From the NCBI RefSeq assembly GCF_016785085.1, contig NZ_JAENHO010000003.1, forward strand, positions 186,001 to 250,000: a stretch of DNA of 64,000 bases, in the 5' to 3' direction. The notes under the pieces are model-generated. The model ran no database searches and had not been told where the DNA came from. It saw nothing but the letters and a program-made list of their open reading frames with translations. Source of the stretch: Paractinoplanes lichenicola (GTDB taxonomy: Bacteria; Actinomycetota; Actinomycetes; Mycobacteriales; Micromonosporaceae). Each line of letters starts with the position of its first letter. The first letter of the stretch is position 1. Position numbers and translations under genes: made by a program. Below are positions 1 to 9,796 of this stretch, piece by piece.

Positions 1-124
1 AGATCAGCACGCCGCCCAGCTGGGACCCGCCCTCGTGGGAGCCCCCGTCGCCGGAGTCGTCGTCCACCAATCCGTGACGTCCGCGTCGTCGGCACGTCTT
101 CCGGGGCTGCTCTACTCTTCTGGC

Positions 125-934
125 GTGAATGCCGAAACCGGCCGCCCCCTCGGCGCCGCCAAGCAGTTCGCGATCGGGGCCGGGCTGCTCGGACGCGGGC
201 TCGGAATCGTGTTGCGCAGCCCGAAGCTGCTGGCGCTGGGGCTGGTGCCGGCGGTCATCGCCGGCGCGCTGTACGCCACGGCCCTCTTCTTCCTGGTCGA
301 CTATCTGCCGCAGCTGTCGAGCGCGGTCACCTGGTTCGCCGACGGCTGGGCCAAGTGGGCGCGCGACCTCATGCGGGTGCTCGGCGGCATCGCCCTGCTC
401 GGGGTGTCGGTGCTGCTCGGCATCCTCACCTTCACGGCGGTCACCCTGCTGATCGGCGACCCGTTCTACGAGCGCATCTCCGAGCTGGTCGAGGAGCGGT
501 TCGGCGGCGTGCCCGACGAGGTCGAGGTGGGGTTCTGGCCGTCGCTGCGGCGCAGCCTGATCGACTCGCTGCGGCTGATCGGGCTGTCCATTGTGATCGG
601 CCTTCCGCTGTTCGCGCTGGGCTTCCTGCCGGTGGTCGGGCAGACCGTGATCCCGGTGCTCGGCGGGGCCTTCGGCGGGTGGCTGCTGGCCCTCGAGCTG
701 ACCGGTGTGCCGTTCCAGCGGCGCGGGCAGCGGCTGCGGCACCGGCGGGCCGTGCTGGGGGCGAACCGGCCGCTGGCGCTCGGCTTCGGCGTGGCCGTGT
801 TCTGCTGCTTCCTGATCCCGCTGGGCGCGATCCTGCTGATGCCGGCCGCGATCGCCGGCGCGACGCTGCTGGCTCGTCAGACGCTGGGCCACTCGATCTC
901 AGGCCGACCCGCGGACCACCAGCTCAGTCGGTAG
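125..934 (+). CDS. EI24-domain (CysZ-like) integral membrane protein
   Basis: A 269-residue membrane protein of the EI24/CysZ family. Hydrophobic segments lie near residues 28-55, 80-110, 155-185 and 215-245, and the soluble loop with IGDPFYE and PDEVEVG is typical of EI24 proteins. The GTG at 125 is preferred because the in-frame extension to 35 is not family-like. The substrate is unknown; CysZ relatives move sulfate, but actinobacterial members are mostly uncharacterised. Its last 36 bases overlap the 3' end of the convergent lacI-type gene. Confidence 0.75.
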   Translation: MNAETGRPLGAAKQFAIGAGLLGRGLGIVLRSPKLLALGLVPAVIAGALYATALFFLVDYLPQLSSAVTWFADGWAKWARDLMRVLGGIALLGVSVLLGILTFTAVTLLIGDPFYERISELVEERFGGVPDEVEVGFWPSLRRSLIDSLRLIGLSIVIGLPLFALGFLPVVGQTVIPVLGGAFGGWLLALELTGVPFQRRGQRLRHRRAVLGANRPLALGFGVAVFCCFLIPLGAILLMPAAIAGATLLARQTLGHSISGRPADHQLSR

Positions 935-1909
935 CACCACGGCGTCGGGCAGGCCGGGCTCGCCGTTGATCAGGCCGAGCAGCTGGCGGGCCATCGTGCG
1001 GCCCATGTCGGCGATCGGCTGGCGCACAGTCGTCAGCGGCGGATCGCTGTAACGGCTTATCTCGAAGTCGTCGAAGCCGATCACGGCCACGTCGGCCGGC
1101 ACCCGGCGCCCGGCCTCCTTGAGGGCGATCAGCGCGCCGTGGGCCATCATGTCGCTGGCCGCGAACACCGCGTCGAGCGCCGGGTCGGCGGCCAGCAGCG
1201 CGCGCATCGCGGTGATGCCCGACTCGCGGGTGAAGTCGCCGAACTGCACGTGCTGGGGCAGCCCGGCCTCGTCGAGCGTGGCCCGATAGCCGGCCAGCCG
1301 GTCGATGCCGGCCACCATGTCCTGCGGGCCGGCGATGGTGGCGATCCGGCGGCGGCCGTGGGCGACCAGGTGGCGTACGCCGGAAGCGACCCCGCCGAAG
1401 TGGTCGACGTCCACATAGGGGACTGAAGGGCCGCCGATGGGACGGCCGCTGCAGATCACGGGGATGCCGAGGCGGGCCAGGGTGCCGGGGAGCGGGTCGG
1501 CGCCGTGCATGGAGGCGAACATGACGCCGTCCACGTGACCGGCCACCGCGTACCGCTCGACCCGGCCGTGGCTCTTCGACGAGCCGGCCATCATCAGCAC
1601 GAGCTGCTTGTCGGCCGCCTCGAGCTCGACGCCGGCCCCGCGGATGATCGCGGGGAAGAACAGGTCGTCCGAGAACACGCGGTTGGCGGTCTCGGGCAGG
1701 ATCAGCGCGATCGACTCGGTGCGCTGGGTGACGAGGCTGCGGGCGGCCTGATTGGGCACGTAGCCCAGCTCGTCGACGGCCCGGGTGACCGCCTCCCGGA
1801 TGGCGGCGGCCACCGAGGTCGAGCCGTTGACGACGCGGGAGACGGTCGCCCGGGACACCCCGGCGCGGCGCGCCACTGCTTCCAGGGTCGGCCGCTCCCG
1901 CGTCACCAC
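899..1909 (-). CDS. LacI-family transcriptional repressor
   Basis: A 336-residue LacI/GalR regulator. The N-terminal helix-turn-helix (about residues 8-28, TLEAVARRAGVSRATVSRVV) and hinge are followed by a periplasmic-binding-protein-like sugar domain with the GFDDFEISRYSDPPLTTVRQP region near the C-terminus. Start is GTG 1909 or the adjacent GTG at 1906. It lies 16 bp behind the GH1 beta-glucosidase on the same strand, so it probably regulates that gene and itself through the palindrome at 3374-3385. The likely inducer is a beta-glucoside such as cellobiose (inference from context). Confidence 0.9.
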   Translation of the reverse strand: MVTRERPTLEAVARRAGVSRATVSRVVNGSTSVAAAIREAVTRAVDELGYVPNQAARSLVTQRTESIALILPETANRVFSDDLFFPAIIRGAGVELEAADKQLVLMMAGSSKSHGRVERYAVAGHVDGVMFASMHGADPLPGTLARLGIPVICSGRPIGGPSVPYVDVDHFGGVASGVRHLVAHGRRRIATIAGPQDMVAGIDRLAGYRATLDEAGLPQHVQFGDFTRESGITAMRALLAADPALDAVFAASDMMAHGALIALKEAGRRVPADVAVIGFDDFEISRYSDPPLTTVRQPIADMGRTMARQLLGLINGEPGLPDAVVLPTELVVRGSA

Positions 1910-1925
1910 AAAATCTCACCCCTCG

Positions 1926-3344
<1,419 letters not shown>

Positions 3345-3373
3345 GCGTTCCCCGCTTCCTGTGCGAGCTCAAC

Positions 3374-3385
3374 TTAACCGGTTAA
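3374..3385. promoter_or_regulatory. LacI-type operator candidate upstream of beta-glucosidase
   Basis: A perfect 12-bp palindrome, TTAACCGGTTAA, lies 30 bp upstream of the beta-glucosidase start. LacI-family operators are even palindromes with a central CG, which this has. AT-rich arms stand out in this GC-rich context. Confidence 0.65.
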
Positions 3386-3460
3386 TCATAGAGGTGCGGG
3401 CAAATGCCGCCAGACCGGTAAGTCGAATGTAAGCTCGCTTGTCAGTTCGCCGAGCGGAAA

Positions 3461-4219
3461 TCAGCCCGTGCGGAGGGCGGAAATCAAACGCGGGTCCCCG
3501 GTCACTACCAGGCGATCCGTGCGCACCCGGCCCATCAGCATCAGCTGCAGATCGCTGGCCGTGCCGGTGGCCTGCGCGCGGGCGTGGTGATCGTCGGAGT
3601 CGAGGATCGTGCCCGTGTCGAGCAGGGCCACCCCGGCCCCGCGCAGCCGCACGAACCACTCGTAACCGGCGTCGTTGGCGACCAGGTGGACCACGCCGTG
3701 CAGGTCGGTCGGGCCCTGCCGGCGACCGGCGGGCAGCCAGGTGTCGAGCACCTCGCTCACGCCGTCGGCGGCCAGCTTGGTCTCGATCGGGGTCGGGCGC
3801 TCGGCCGCGGACTCGGCGTCCCAGCGGTGCACCGAGACCTCGTGGGCCATCCGGCGCTGCCAGAACGACGCCTTCTTGGCCTGCGGGGCCCAGTTCCACG
3901 CGGCGAAGTCGGCGTCGAGGGCCTCGAGCGTCTCGATCGTGCCGGTCAGCTCGCGGCGCAGCCCGTCGAGCGCGGCGTCCCACTCGGGGCGCGGCGGCAC
4001 CTGCGGCTGGTCGGGGCGATCGGTGACCCCGCGGGCCGCGATCTCGCGGACCCAGTGCAACTCGGACGTCAGATGCTCGACCAGGTCGGCGACCGTCCAG
4101 TCGGGGCAGCAGGGGACAGCCGCCTCCGGACCGGCCTGCGCGACCGCGTCCTGCAGCGCGGGGCTGTCGGCCCGCAATGCCGCGAGCCAGAAGTCCTTCG
4201 TCGCGTGCAGCCTGTTCAT
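3461..4219 (-). CDS. Maleylpyruvate isomerase family mycothiol-dependent enzyme
   Basis: A DinB-fold protein of about 252 residues with an N-terminal mycothiol-dependent MDMPI domain and a C-terminal MDMPI domain. The metal ligands are visible: a His in DLVEHLTSELHW and the pair in RRMAHEVSVHRWDAE. Early residues show CCPDWTVADLVEHL, the family signature. ATG 4219 follows GAGAGAATCGCG; an in-frame start at 4240 would add seven residues. Members transfer or isomerise substrates using mycothiol, which fits mshA at 52671. The substrate cannot be read from sequence. Confidence 0.82.
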   Translation of the reverse strand: MNRLHATKDFWLAALRADSPALQDAVAQAGPEAAVPCCPDWTVADLVEHLTSELHWVREIAARGVTDRPDQPQVPPRPEWDAALDGLRRELTGTIETLEALDADFAAWNWAPQAKKASFWQRRMAHEVSVHRWDAESAAERPTPIETKLAADGVSEVLDTWLPAGRRQGPTDLHGVVHLVANDAGYEWFVRLRGAGVALLDTGTILDSDDHHARAQATGTASDLQLMLMGRVRTDRLVVTGDPRLISALRTG

Positions 4220-4278
4220 CGCGATTCTCTCCCGCTCCACCGGACCGCCGATGAGGTGCCCGAACCGTTGAGCCTAGG

Positions 4279-5331
4279 GTGGTTGGCGTGCCTGACGTTA
4301 CCGCCGCCCCGCAAACCGTCCTGTCGGCGTACACGACGCTACGCCTTGGTGGCCCAGCCGGCATCTTGACGGTCGCCACCGAAACGGACCAAGTGGTGGC
4401 TACGGTGCGTAATGCCACGGAAGAGGGGCGGCCGCTGCTGGTTCTGGCCGGCGGCAGCAACGTGGTGATCGGCGACGCCGGGTTCGACGGCACGGTCCTG
4501 CTGCTGCGCACCCGGGGCATCCGGGTCGTCGAGGAGCGCGAGGACAGCGTTGTGCTGCGGGTGGCCGCGGGCGAGCCGTGGGACGACCTGGTGGCGTACG
4601 CGGTCGAGAAGGGTCTTTCCGGCATCGAGTGCCTGAGCGGGATCCCGGGCTCGGCGGGCGCCACCCCGATCCAGAACGTGGGGGCCTACGGGCAGGAGGT
4701 CGCGCACACGATCGTGGCGGTCCACGCGTACGACCGCGAGACCCGGACGCTGCGGGTGATGCCCCCGGCCGAGTGCGCCTTCGCCTATCGGGCCAGCGTC
4801 TTCAAGCACAACGACCGCTACGTGGTGGTGGAGGTCGACTTCCGGCTGGCCCGCTCGGCCGAGTCGGCCCCGATCCGCTACGCCGAGCTGGCCCGCAACC
4901 TCGGTGTCGAGGCCGGTGACCGGGTCCCGTTGCAGCAGGCCCGCGACACCGTACGCAAGCTGCGCGAGCAGAAGGGCATGGTGCTCGACGCGGACGACCG
5001 CGACACGTGGTCGGTCGGCTCGTTCTTCACCAACCCGGTGGTGAGCGCGGCCGAGTGGGCCGGGCTCGGCCTGGACGCCCCGCACTGGCCGGGCGACGAC
5101 GGCACGGTCAAGATCCCGGCGGCCTGGCTGATCGAGCACGCCGGCTTCCCCAAGGGCTTCGCGGGCGACGGCGTGTCGATCTCGACCAAGCACACGCTGG
5201 CGCTGACCAACCGGGGCACGGGCACGACCGAGGCGCTGCTGGGCCTGGCCCGCACGGTGCGGGACGGGGTGCGGGCGTGCTTCGGCGTCGAGCTGCACCC
5301 CGAGCCCGTTCTGATCAACTGCGCGTTGTAA
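4279..5331 (+). CDS. murB: UDP-N-acetylenolpyruvoylglucosamine reductase
   Basis: A 350-residue FAD enzyme reducing UDP-GlcNAc-enolpyruvate to UDP-MurNAc in peptidoglycan synthesis. The FAD-binding part has LAGGSNVVIGD (57-67) and SGIPGSAGATPIQNVGAYGQEV (120-141). Active-site residues match the family: R171 in AYRASVFK, S248 in WSVGSFFTNP, and E342 near the C-terminus in LHPEPVLIN. GTG 4279 or 4288 could be the start. The gene ends 4 bp from the convergent CAP-domain gene. Confidence 0.95.
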   Translation: MVGVPDVTAAPQTVLSAYTTLRLGGPAGILTVATETDQVVATVRNATEEGRPLLVLAGGSNVVIGDAGFDGTVLLLRTRGIRVVEEREDSVVLRVAAGEPWDDLVAYAVEKGLSGIECLSGIPGSAGATPIQNVGAYGQEVAHTIVAVHAYDRETRTLRVMPPAECAFAYRASVFKHNDRYVVVEVDFRLARSAESAPIRYAELARNLGVEAGDRVPLQQARDTVRKLREQKGMVLDADDRDTWSVGSFFTNPVVSAAEWAGLGLDAPHWPGDDGTVKIPAAWLIEHAGFPKGFAGDGVSISTKHTLALTNRGTGTTEALLGLARTVRDGVRACFGVELHPEPVLINCAL

Positions 5332-5335
5332 GAGC

Positions 5336-5866
5336 TCAGTCCCAGCCGAAGACCTGGGTGTAGTACGGCACCCCGTTGGCCGCGTAGACGACGCCGGTGC
5401 CGATCGACTTGGCGCCGCAGTTGAGCATGTTGGCGCGGTGCCGCGGGCTGGCCATCCACGCCTCGACGACCTCGGTCGCGGTGCGGTAGCCCCAGGCGAT
5501 GTTCTCGCCGGAGGGCTGCTCGTAGCCGGCCAGGTGCGACCGCCGTACGAAGGTGGTGCCGTCGCGCCAGACGTGGCTGAACAGACCCGTACGGGCCATG
5601 TAGACGCTCTGCCGCACCGACGCGACCACCAGCTCCCGGTCGACCGTGAGCAGGCGGCGGCAGCCGTTGGCCCAGCGCCGCTGGTTGGTCATCGTGACGA
5701 CCTGGGACATCAGCGTGCGCGGGGCGACGGCCGTGGGTGTCACCGTGGCCGTGGCCGGCGCGGCGGCCGGGGGTGCGGGCGGCACCGGCACAGTGGCGTG
5801 CGCCGGGGCGGGCACGGCCAGCCCGATCGCCGGTCCGGCGATCAGCAGGACGAGATGTCGCAGCAC
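5336..5866 (-). CDS. Secreted CAP-domain (SCP/PR1) protein
   Basis: A 176-residue exported protein. A signal peptide (residues 1-24, ending PAHA) and an Ala/Pro/Thr-rich linker precede a CAP domain (about 55-176) with the family blocks SHVWRDGTTF, GENIAWGY, VVEAWMASPRHRANML and YYTQVFGWD. GTG 5866 has a strong AGGAG 7 bases upstream. Bacterial CAP proteins are secreted or wall-associated; the specific role is unknown. Confidence 0.88.
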   Translation of the reverse strand: MLRHLVLLIAGPAIGLAVPAPAHATVPVPPAPPAAAPATATVTPTAVAPRTLMSQVVTMTNQRRWANGCRRLLTVDRELVVASVRQSVYMARTGLFSHVWRDGTTFVRRSHLAGYEQPSGENIAWGYRTATEVVEAWMASPRHRANMLNCGAKSIGTGVVYAANGVPYYTQVFGWD

Positions 5867-6223
5867 GGCATAACTCCTCTCCCTGGGCGGCGTCGCCCAC
5901 CTAGGGATATCGGATCCGGAATCGGGCCGTCCGTCCCTTCTTTGCCCGAAACCGGAAACGCGGGCGCAGAACGTGCCAGTCTGAGGGGATCGGTGATCTT
6001 GCGAGGAGCGGGTCGCCGAGGCGGATAGCTCGCTAATCTGTCACTGTCCGTAAATAGACCGTGACATCACGCTATCGTGGCTTTGCGCGGTTGATTCCGC
6101 CGCCGGCAGTCGCCGGAGCGAACACACGACACCGACCCTCCACCGAACGCCGGGCGGCGTGCGGGCGGGCGGTCGTGTCCGGACCTGAGCACGAGCGAGG
6201 GGTGGGGGCATGGTGAGCACAGG
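5867..6223. other. 357-bp intergenic region, nothing firm
   Basis: This gap separates the divergent CAP gene and the response regulator, so it must hold both promoters. I looked for the CTCA-N16-GCCGA flagellar promoter and for GCAACCG direct repeats and found neither in convincing form. Short ORFs on the minus strand near 6067-6266 show no recognisable protein features. Confidence 0.4.
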
Positions 6224-6922
6224 ATGAGTCGCCTACTCGTCGTCGAGGACGATCCGGACATCGCACTCGCCCTGCGACTGTTGTTCAGCCGTGCGGGTTA
6301 CGAGGTGGCGCACGCCGGCGACGGCCGTACGGGCCTCAAGGAGGCGTACGCGGAGCACCCCGACCTGGTGGTGCTCGACGTGGGCCTGCCCGAGATGGAC
6401 GGGTGGCAGGTGCTCGAGCGGCTGCGCGATGTCTCGGACGTCCCGGTGCTGGTGCTGACCGCGCACGGCCAGGAGGCCGAGAAGGTGCGCGGGCTGCGCG
6501 GCGGCGCCGACGACTACCTGACCAAGCCGTTCGCCAACAACGAGCTGCTGGCCCGGGTCGAGGCACTGCTGCGGCGCTCGTCGAGCGGGCAGAACAGCTG
6601 GGCCAGCCAGGTCTACGACGACGGGCTGGTGCACCTCGACCCGACCAAGCGCCGGGTTTATGTCAAGGGCGACGAGAAGCGGCTCACTCCCACGGAGTTC
6701 CGGCTGCTCAACGCGCTCGTCCGGCACGCCGGGGCGGTGCTCAGCCCGAACCAGCTGCTGACCCAGGCCTGGGACGACCCGACCGGCATCGGGCAGGAGC
6801 GCGTCAAGTTCGCCGTGCTGCGCCTGCGCCGCAAGCTCGGCTGGTCCGACCCCGACGATTCACCCATCGAGTCCGTACGCGGATTCGGTTACCGCTACCG
6901 CCGTCCCGGTGGAGAGTCCTGA
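6224..6922 (+). CDS. tcrA: OmpR-family response regulator, probable TcrA ortholog
   Basis: A 232-residue response regulator. The receiver domain (1-118) has acidic E8-D10, phospho-acceptor D52 and K101 in DYLTKPF; a winged-helix DNA-binding domain follows (about 130-228, ending ESVRGFGYRYRRP). No histidine kinase is adjacent, so it is an orphan. It sits at the head of the chemotaxis-flagellar locus, the position I recall for tcrA, the Actinoplanes regulator of sporangium and flagellar genes. The symbol rests on position and on candidate TcrA-like boxes in the window. The DNA-binding OmpR assignment is firm; the TcrA identity is inference. Confidence 0.65.
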   Translation: MSRLLVVEDDPDIALALRLLFSRAGYEVAHAGDGRTGLKEAYAEHPDLVVLDVGLPEMDGWQVLERLRDVSDVPVLVLTAHGQEAEKVRGLRGGADDYLTKPFANNELLARVEALLRRSSSGQNSWASQVYDDGLVHLDPTKRRVYVKGDEKRLTPTEFRLLNALVRHAGAVLSPNQLLTQAWDDPTGIGQERVKFAVLRLRRKLGWSDPDDSPIESVRGFGYRYRRPGGES

Positions 6923-7011
6923 TTTCCCCTTGGTAGTGGTCCGGGTGTCCTCAGGTGATGAAGCCGACAACCGATGAGGGCCTTGGAACGCCGAGCAGGA
7001 GGTAACGAAGC

Positions 7012-9357
7012 GTGGAAGACCTTGGTGAGATCGTTGGCGAATTCCTCATGGAAAGCCACGAGAACCTGGACCAGATCGACCGTGACCTGGTCGAGCTCGA
7101 GCAGGACCCGAACTCACGAGACCTGATCTCGCGCATCTTCCGGGCGATCCACACGATCAAGGGCACCAGCGGCTTCCTGGCCTTCAGCCGCCTCGAGAAG
7201 CTGGCCCACGCGGGCGAGTCGCTGCTGTCGAAGCTGCGCGACGGCGTCATGCCGGTCACCCCGACCACGATCACCACGCTGCTCGCCACCATCGACGGGG
7301 TGCGCTCGATCCTCTCGGCGATCGAGGAGACCCAGGCCGAGGGCGATGTCGACATCGACACGATCATCGCGCAGGTCAACGCGCAGATGAACGCCGAGCC
7401 GGCCGCCGACGCGCCGGCCGCCGCAGCCGCACCGGCGGCCGAGGCGGAGCCCGAGCGGCTCGACGAGACGGCGGCCCGGCCGGCCCCCGAGCCCGTGGAC
7501 AACCAGCGCAAGCCGATCGGCGAGATCCTGGTCGAGACCGGCGCCGCGCAGGCCTCGGACGTCGGCTCCGCGCTGGCCCAGCAGATCGAGGGCGACGAGC
7601 GCAAGCTCGGCACGATCCTGCTCGACGAGGGCAAGGCCCAGCCGGCCGCGGTCAGCGAGGCGCTGCAGGCCCAGACGCCCAAGCGCAGCATCGCCGACAG
7701 CGCGATCCGCGTCGACGTCGACCTGCTGGACACGCTGATGAACATGGTCGGCGAGCTCGTCCTGGCCCGCAATCAGCTGGTCCGCGGCGTGATGGAGACC
7801 GGCGACGCCACCCTCGTACGCAGCGCCCAGCGGCTCGGCATGATCACCAGTGAGCTGCAAGAGGGCATCATGAAGACCCGCATGCAGCCCATCGAGCACA
7901 TCTGGTCGAAGCTGCCCCGAGTCGTCCGCGACCTCAGCCAGTCGCTCGGCAAGCAGGTGCAGCTGGTCATGCAGGGCAAGGAGACCGAGCTCGACCGCAG
8001 CCTGCTCGAGGCGGTCAAGGACCCGCTGACCCACCTGGTGCGCAACGCGGTCGACCACGGCATCGAGAACCCCGACCAGCGGATCGCGGCCGGCAAGGGC
8101 CCCGAGGGCACGCTCACGCTGCGCGCCTATCACGAGGGCGGGCACGTGGCGGTCGAGGTGGCCGACGACGGCGCCGGCCTCAACGTCGAGCGGATCGCGC
8201 AGAAGGCGGTCGAGAACGGCCTGCTGCGCCCCGATCAGATCCCCAACATGGACCGCCGCGACATCATGGCGATGGTCTTCCAGCCCGGCTTCTCGACCGC
8301 GGCCAAGGTCACCAACGTCTCCGGCCGCGGCGTCGGCATGGACGTGGTCAAGACCAACATCGAGAACATCGGCGGCGCGGTCAGCGTCGACTCCAAGCCC
8401 GGCGAGGGCACAGTCTGGCGGCTCACCATCCCGCTCACGCTGGCCATCATCCAGGCCCTCACCGTCGACTGCGGCGATCAGCGGTACGTCATCCCGCAGG
8501 TCGCGGTGCTGGAGCTGGTCTTCATCGACGGTCAGTCGACCAAGATCGAATACGCCTCGGGGGCGCCCGTCTATCGGCTCCGGGGCAAGCTGCTCCCGCT
8601 CGTCCGGCTGGACCGCGCGCTCGGCCTCGACGTGGGCGGCGACCAGGGCGTCTACATCATGGTGCTGCAGGCCGACGGCAGGCGTTTCGGCCTGGTCGTC
8701 GATCGCGTGCTCAACACCGAGGAAGTCGTGGTCAAGGCGCTCAACTCCCGGTTCAAGGACATCGGCCTGTACGCCGGGGCGACCATCCTGGGCGACGGCA
8801 AGGTGGGCCTGATCCTCGACGTCTCGTCGCTGGCCCGGCGCAGCCACCTGGCCGCCGACGCCGAGCGGCAGAACCTGGAGGCCTCGTCGCGGGCGTCCGG
8901 CGCCGGTGGCACGGGCGAGCGGCTGCTGGTCACCGCGGTCGGCGAGCGCCGGGTGGCGATCCCGCTCGACACGGTCACCCGGCTCGAGGAGTTCCCGCGC
9001 GACCGGATCGAGCACGCCGGCTCCCGCGAGGTCGTGCAGTACCGCGGCCAGATCCTGCCCCTGGTGCGCCTGTCGCACCTGCTCGGGGCTTACGGGGAGG
9101 AGCCGGAGGGCGACAACGTCTCGGTCGTCGTCTACAGCGAGGGCGCCCGCAGCGTGGCGCTGGTGGTCGACCGGATCGTGGACATCGCCGAGAACTCGAC
9201 GACGGCCCGCCGCGACGCCGAGGAGGACGGCCTGGTCGGCACCGCGGTCATCCAGCAGCGCGTGACCGAGCTGCTGGACGTGCGTCGCGCGATCCTCGCG
9301 GCCGACCCGAACTTCTACACCGACCTGGAAAACGACGAGCTGCTGGTGGAGGCCTGA
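7012..9357 (+). CDS. cheA: Chemotaxis histidine kinase CheA with two CheW-like domains
   Basis: A 781-residue kinase that phosphorylates CheY and CheB in response to receptors. Domains: HPt (1-105, H47 in IHTIKGTSGF); Ala-rich linker; an inserted segment at about 164-222 with two GEILVETG/LGTILLDEG-type repeats; dimerisation (225-290); HATPase (N-box at about 341, HLVRNAVDHG; G-box GRGVGMDVV); CheW-like domain 1 (478-612); and a second CheW-like domain (636-781). The start is GTG with AGGAGGTAAC upstream. cheW follows after one base. The second CheW domain and the insert make it longer than the standard form. Confidence 0.95.
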   Translation: MEDLGEIVGEFLMESHENLDQIDRDLVELEQDPNSRDLISRIFRAIHTIKGTSGFLAFSRLEKLAHAGESLLSKLRDGVMPVTPTTITTLLATIDGVRSILSAIEETQAEGDVDIDTIIAQVNAQMNAEPAADAPAAAAAPAAEAEPERLDETAARPAPEPVDNQRKPIGEILVETGAAQASDVGSALAQQIEGDERKLGTILLDEGKAQPAAVSEALQAQTPKRSIADSAIRVDVDLLDTLMNMVGELVLARNQLVRGVMETGDATLVRSAQRLGMITSELQEGIMKTRMQPIEHIWSKLPRVVRDLSQSLGKQVQLVMQGKETELDRSLLEAVKDPLTHLVRNAVDHGIENPDQRIAAGKGPEGTLTLRAYHEGGHVAVEVADDGAGLNVERIAQKAVENGLLRPDQIPNMDRRDIMAMVFQPGFSTAAKVTNVSGRGVGMDVVKTNIENIGGAVSVDSKPGEGTVWRLTIPLTLAIIQALTVDCGDQRYVIPQVAVLELVFIDGQSTKIEYASGAPVYRLRGKLLPLVRLDRALGLDVGGDQGVYIMVLQADGRRFGLVVDRVLNTEEVVVKALNSRFKDIGLYAGATILGDGKVGLILDVSSLARRSHLAADAERQNLEASSRASGAGGTGERLLVTAVGERRVAIPLDTVTRLEEFPRDRIEHAGSREVVQYRGQILPLVRLSHLLGAYGEEPEGDNVSVVVYSEGARSVALVVDRIVDIAENSTTARRDAEEDGLVGTAVIQQRVTELLDVRRAILAADPNFYTDLENDELLVEA

Positions 9358-9358
9358 G

Positions 9359-9796
9359 ATGGCGAGCCGTCAGTTCGCCACCTTCGAGGTGGCCGAGCAG
9401 CTCTTCGGGGTCGAGGTGCACACGGTGCAGGAGGTGCTCTCGTACAACGAGTACACCCCCGTGCCGCTCGCGCCGCCGGCCATCGGCGGGCTCTTCAACC
9501 TGCGCGGCCAGGTGATCGCCGCGGTCGACCTGCGGGTGCAGCTCGGCCTGGCCCGCAAGGAGCTCGAGGGCCCGGTGATGAACGTGATCCTGCGCGGCGA
9601 CGGCGAGCCGGTGAGCCTTGTGGTGGACCGGATCGGCGAGGTGGTCGACCTCGACGACGACACGTTCGAGCCGCCGCCCGACACGCTCAGCGGACCCACC
9701 CGCGACCTGGTCGTGGGGACGTTCAAGTTGGACGGCCGGCTGATGCTCGCCCTCGACGTGAACGCGGCCGTCGACACGTACCGCGCCACGACCTGA
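9359..9796 (+). CDS. cheW: Chemotaxis coupling protein CheW
   Basis: A 145-residue single-domain adaptor joining CheA to chemoreceptors. Family blocks are FATFEVAEQLFGVEVHTVQEVL at the N-terminus, IGGLFNLRGQVIAAVDLRVQLGL in the middle and SLVVDRIGEVVDLDDDTFEPPP. It starts one base after cheA and its stop overlaps the next ATG by one base (TGATG), so it is translationally coupled to its neighbours. Confidence 0.95.
   Translation: MASRQFATFEVAEQLFGVEVHTVQEVLSYNEYTPVPLAPPAIGGLFNLRGQVIAAVDLRVQLGLARKELEGPVMNVILRGDGEPVSLVVDRIGEVVDLDDDTFEPPPDTLSGPTRDLVVGTFKLDGRLMLALDVNAAVDTYRATT

Noticed and set aside
6051-6078. TAAA-N16-GCTATCGT as a sigma-28 promoter for the 6224 regulator
   Set aside because: The -10 matches GCCGATAA poorly, and the position 145 bp upstream of the gene is unhelpful.
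6067-6266. Two 64-codon minus-strand ORFs
   Set aside because: They lie in the divergent promoter gap, overlap in two frames, and show no protein features.
7114-9078. A 654-codon open frame antisense to cheA
   Set aside because: Long antisense frames are expected in very GC-rich DNA. The translation is Asp/Val/Gly/Arg-rich with no motifs, while the sense frame is a complete CheA.
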